Part shown: one piece after another, positions 6,530 through 6,666 of the stretch
How the letters are laid out: each line of letters starts with the position of its first letter
Position numbering within the stretch: the stretch's first letter is position 1
From: Anaerolineae bacterium
Lineage (GTDB): Bacteria; Chloroflexota; Anaerolineae; Aggregatilineales; UBA3940
Direction of reading: 5' to 3'
Assembly (NCBI GenBank): GCA_016926985.1
Contig: JAFGNO010000127.1
Coordinates: 1-6,666, forward strand
DNA: 6,666 nucleotides
Translations under genes and position numbers: made by a program
The notes under the pieces: generated by a model
The model's input: the letters and a program-made list of their open reading frames with translations, nothing else
The model's database searches: none
What the model was told of the DNA's origin: nothing

Positions 6530-6544
6530 TGCCAGGGTCTGGCA
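6530..6544. repeat. Short inverted repeat downstream of the FHA gene
   Basis: TGCCAG and CTGGCA form a perfect 6-bp inverted repeat around GGT, 31 bases after the FHA stop. There is no T run after it, so it is not a terminator by itself. It overlaps a possible -35 (ATGCCA, 6529-6534) that lies 17 bases upstream of TATACT (6552-6557), so it could be an operator. Alternatively, CCAGGGTC (6532-6539) is an exact complement of GACCCTGG (6581-6588) in the hairpin that follows. Confidence 0.4.
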
Positions 6545-6571
6545 GATTCGATATACTCTCATGAAACCAAT

Positions 6572-6599
6572 AACCCCGCTGACCCTGGTGGGGTTTTTT
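6572..6599 (+). terminator. Rho-independent terminator after the FHA gene
   Basis: AACCCC (6572-6577) pairs with GGGGTT (6590-6595), and the stem can extend inward by C-G and wobble pairs; six T residues follow (6594-6599). It lies 73 bases beyond the FHA stop and just before the ribosome binding site of the next gene. It may simply end the FHA transcript, or act as an attenuator in the leader of the next gene. Confidence 0.75.
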
Positions 6600-6622
6600 C
6601 TCGCTTGAAAGGAAGTCATCCA

Positions 6623-6666
6623 ATGGTTAAATTCCCGGGACGGGGCAGGGTTGCTGTACTGAAGAC
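6623..6666 (+). CDS. Start of a further gene (3' part outside window)
   Basis: ATG at 6623 is preceded by AAAGGAAG (6608-6615), with the AGGA core nine bases from the ATG. The 14 complete codons remain open to the window edge and read MVKFPGRGRVAVLK. This is too little to assign a family. The RVAVLK beginning is compatible with the first beta strand of DUF362-type proteins, but that is a weak impression. No stop codon is seen. Confidence 0.5.
   Translation, partial: MVKFPGRGRVAVLK

Overview
The window reads as ordinary chromosomal DNA of a free-living bacterium with moderate GC content. Four things fit a member of the Chloroflexota, perhaps Anaerolineae-like: a single-pass membrane protein with a Pro/Thr-rich spacer, an EF-G paralogue, an FHA protein with the GVSRRHA / NSTNGTWVNG signature, and a double-HTH regulator paired with a TPR protein. 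That placement is an inference from protein style; there is no rRNA or other direct marker. I see no tRNA, rRNA, CRISPR array, insertion sequence, phage gene or replication origin.

Layout. (1) The left edge holds the 5' part of a minus-strand gene for a membrane-anchored protein (start at 520, running out of the window at base 1). (2) Upstream of it on the same strand is a tryptophanase-type beta-eliminating lyase (tnaA-like, 1986 to 607). (3) A divergent intergenic region (1987-2258) separates this from a plus-strand translational GTPase of the EF-G-like (EF-G2) group (2259-4325). The GTPase has a clear extended -10 promoter and ends at a strong hairpin terminator that can work in both directions. 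(4) Facing it is a two-gene minus-strand operon: a regulator with two XRE-type helix-turn-helix domains (5691-4942), then a small TPR protein (4924-4388). A near-consensus sigma-70 promoter drives the operon. (5) Divergent from that operon is a plus-strand FHA-domain protein (5942-6499), with a 16-bp perfect palindrome in the shared 250-bp upstream region. (6) At the right edge an inverted repeat, a terminator-like hairpin, a Shine-Dalgarno sequence and an ATG mark the start of another plus-strand gene, of which only about 14 codons are visible.

How the parts may work together. The lyase should split L-tryptophan into indole, pyruvate and ammonia. Its active-site determinants are of the tryptophanase kind although several framework motifs look like tyrosine phenol-lyase. 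The EF-G-like protein has all the expected EF-G domains but altered G3, G4 and G5 motifs, so its GTPase behaviour is the most interesting protein-level question here. The HTH/TPR operon and the divergent FHA gene form a plausible small regulatory and signalling cluster, since FHA domains bind phosphothreonine peptides and TPRs bind protein partners. No kinase is visible in the window and the link rests only on arrangement. I found no convincing evidence of an entirely new multi-gene system; the findings are individual leads.
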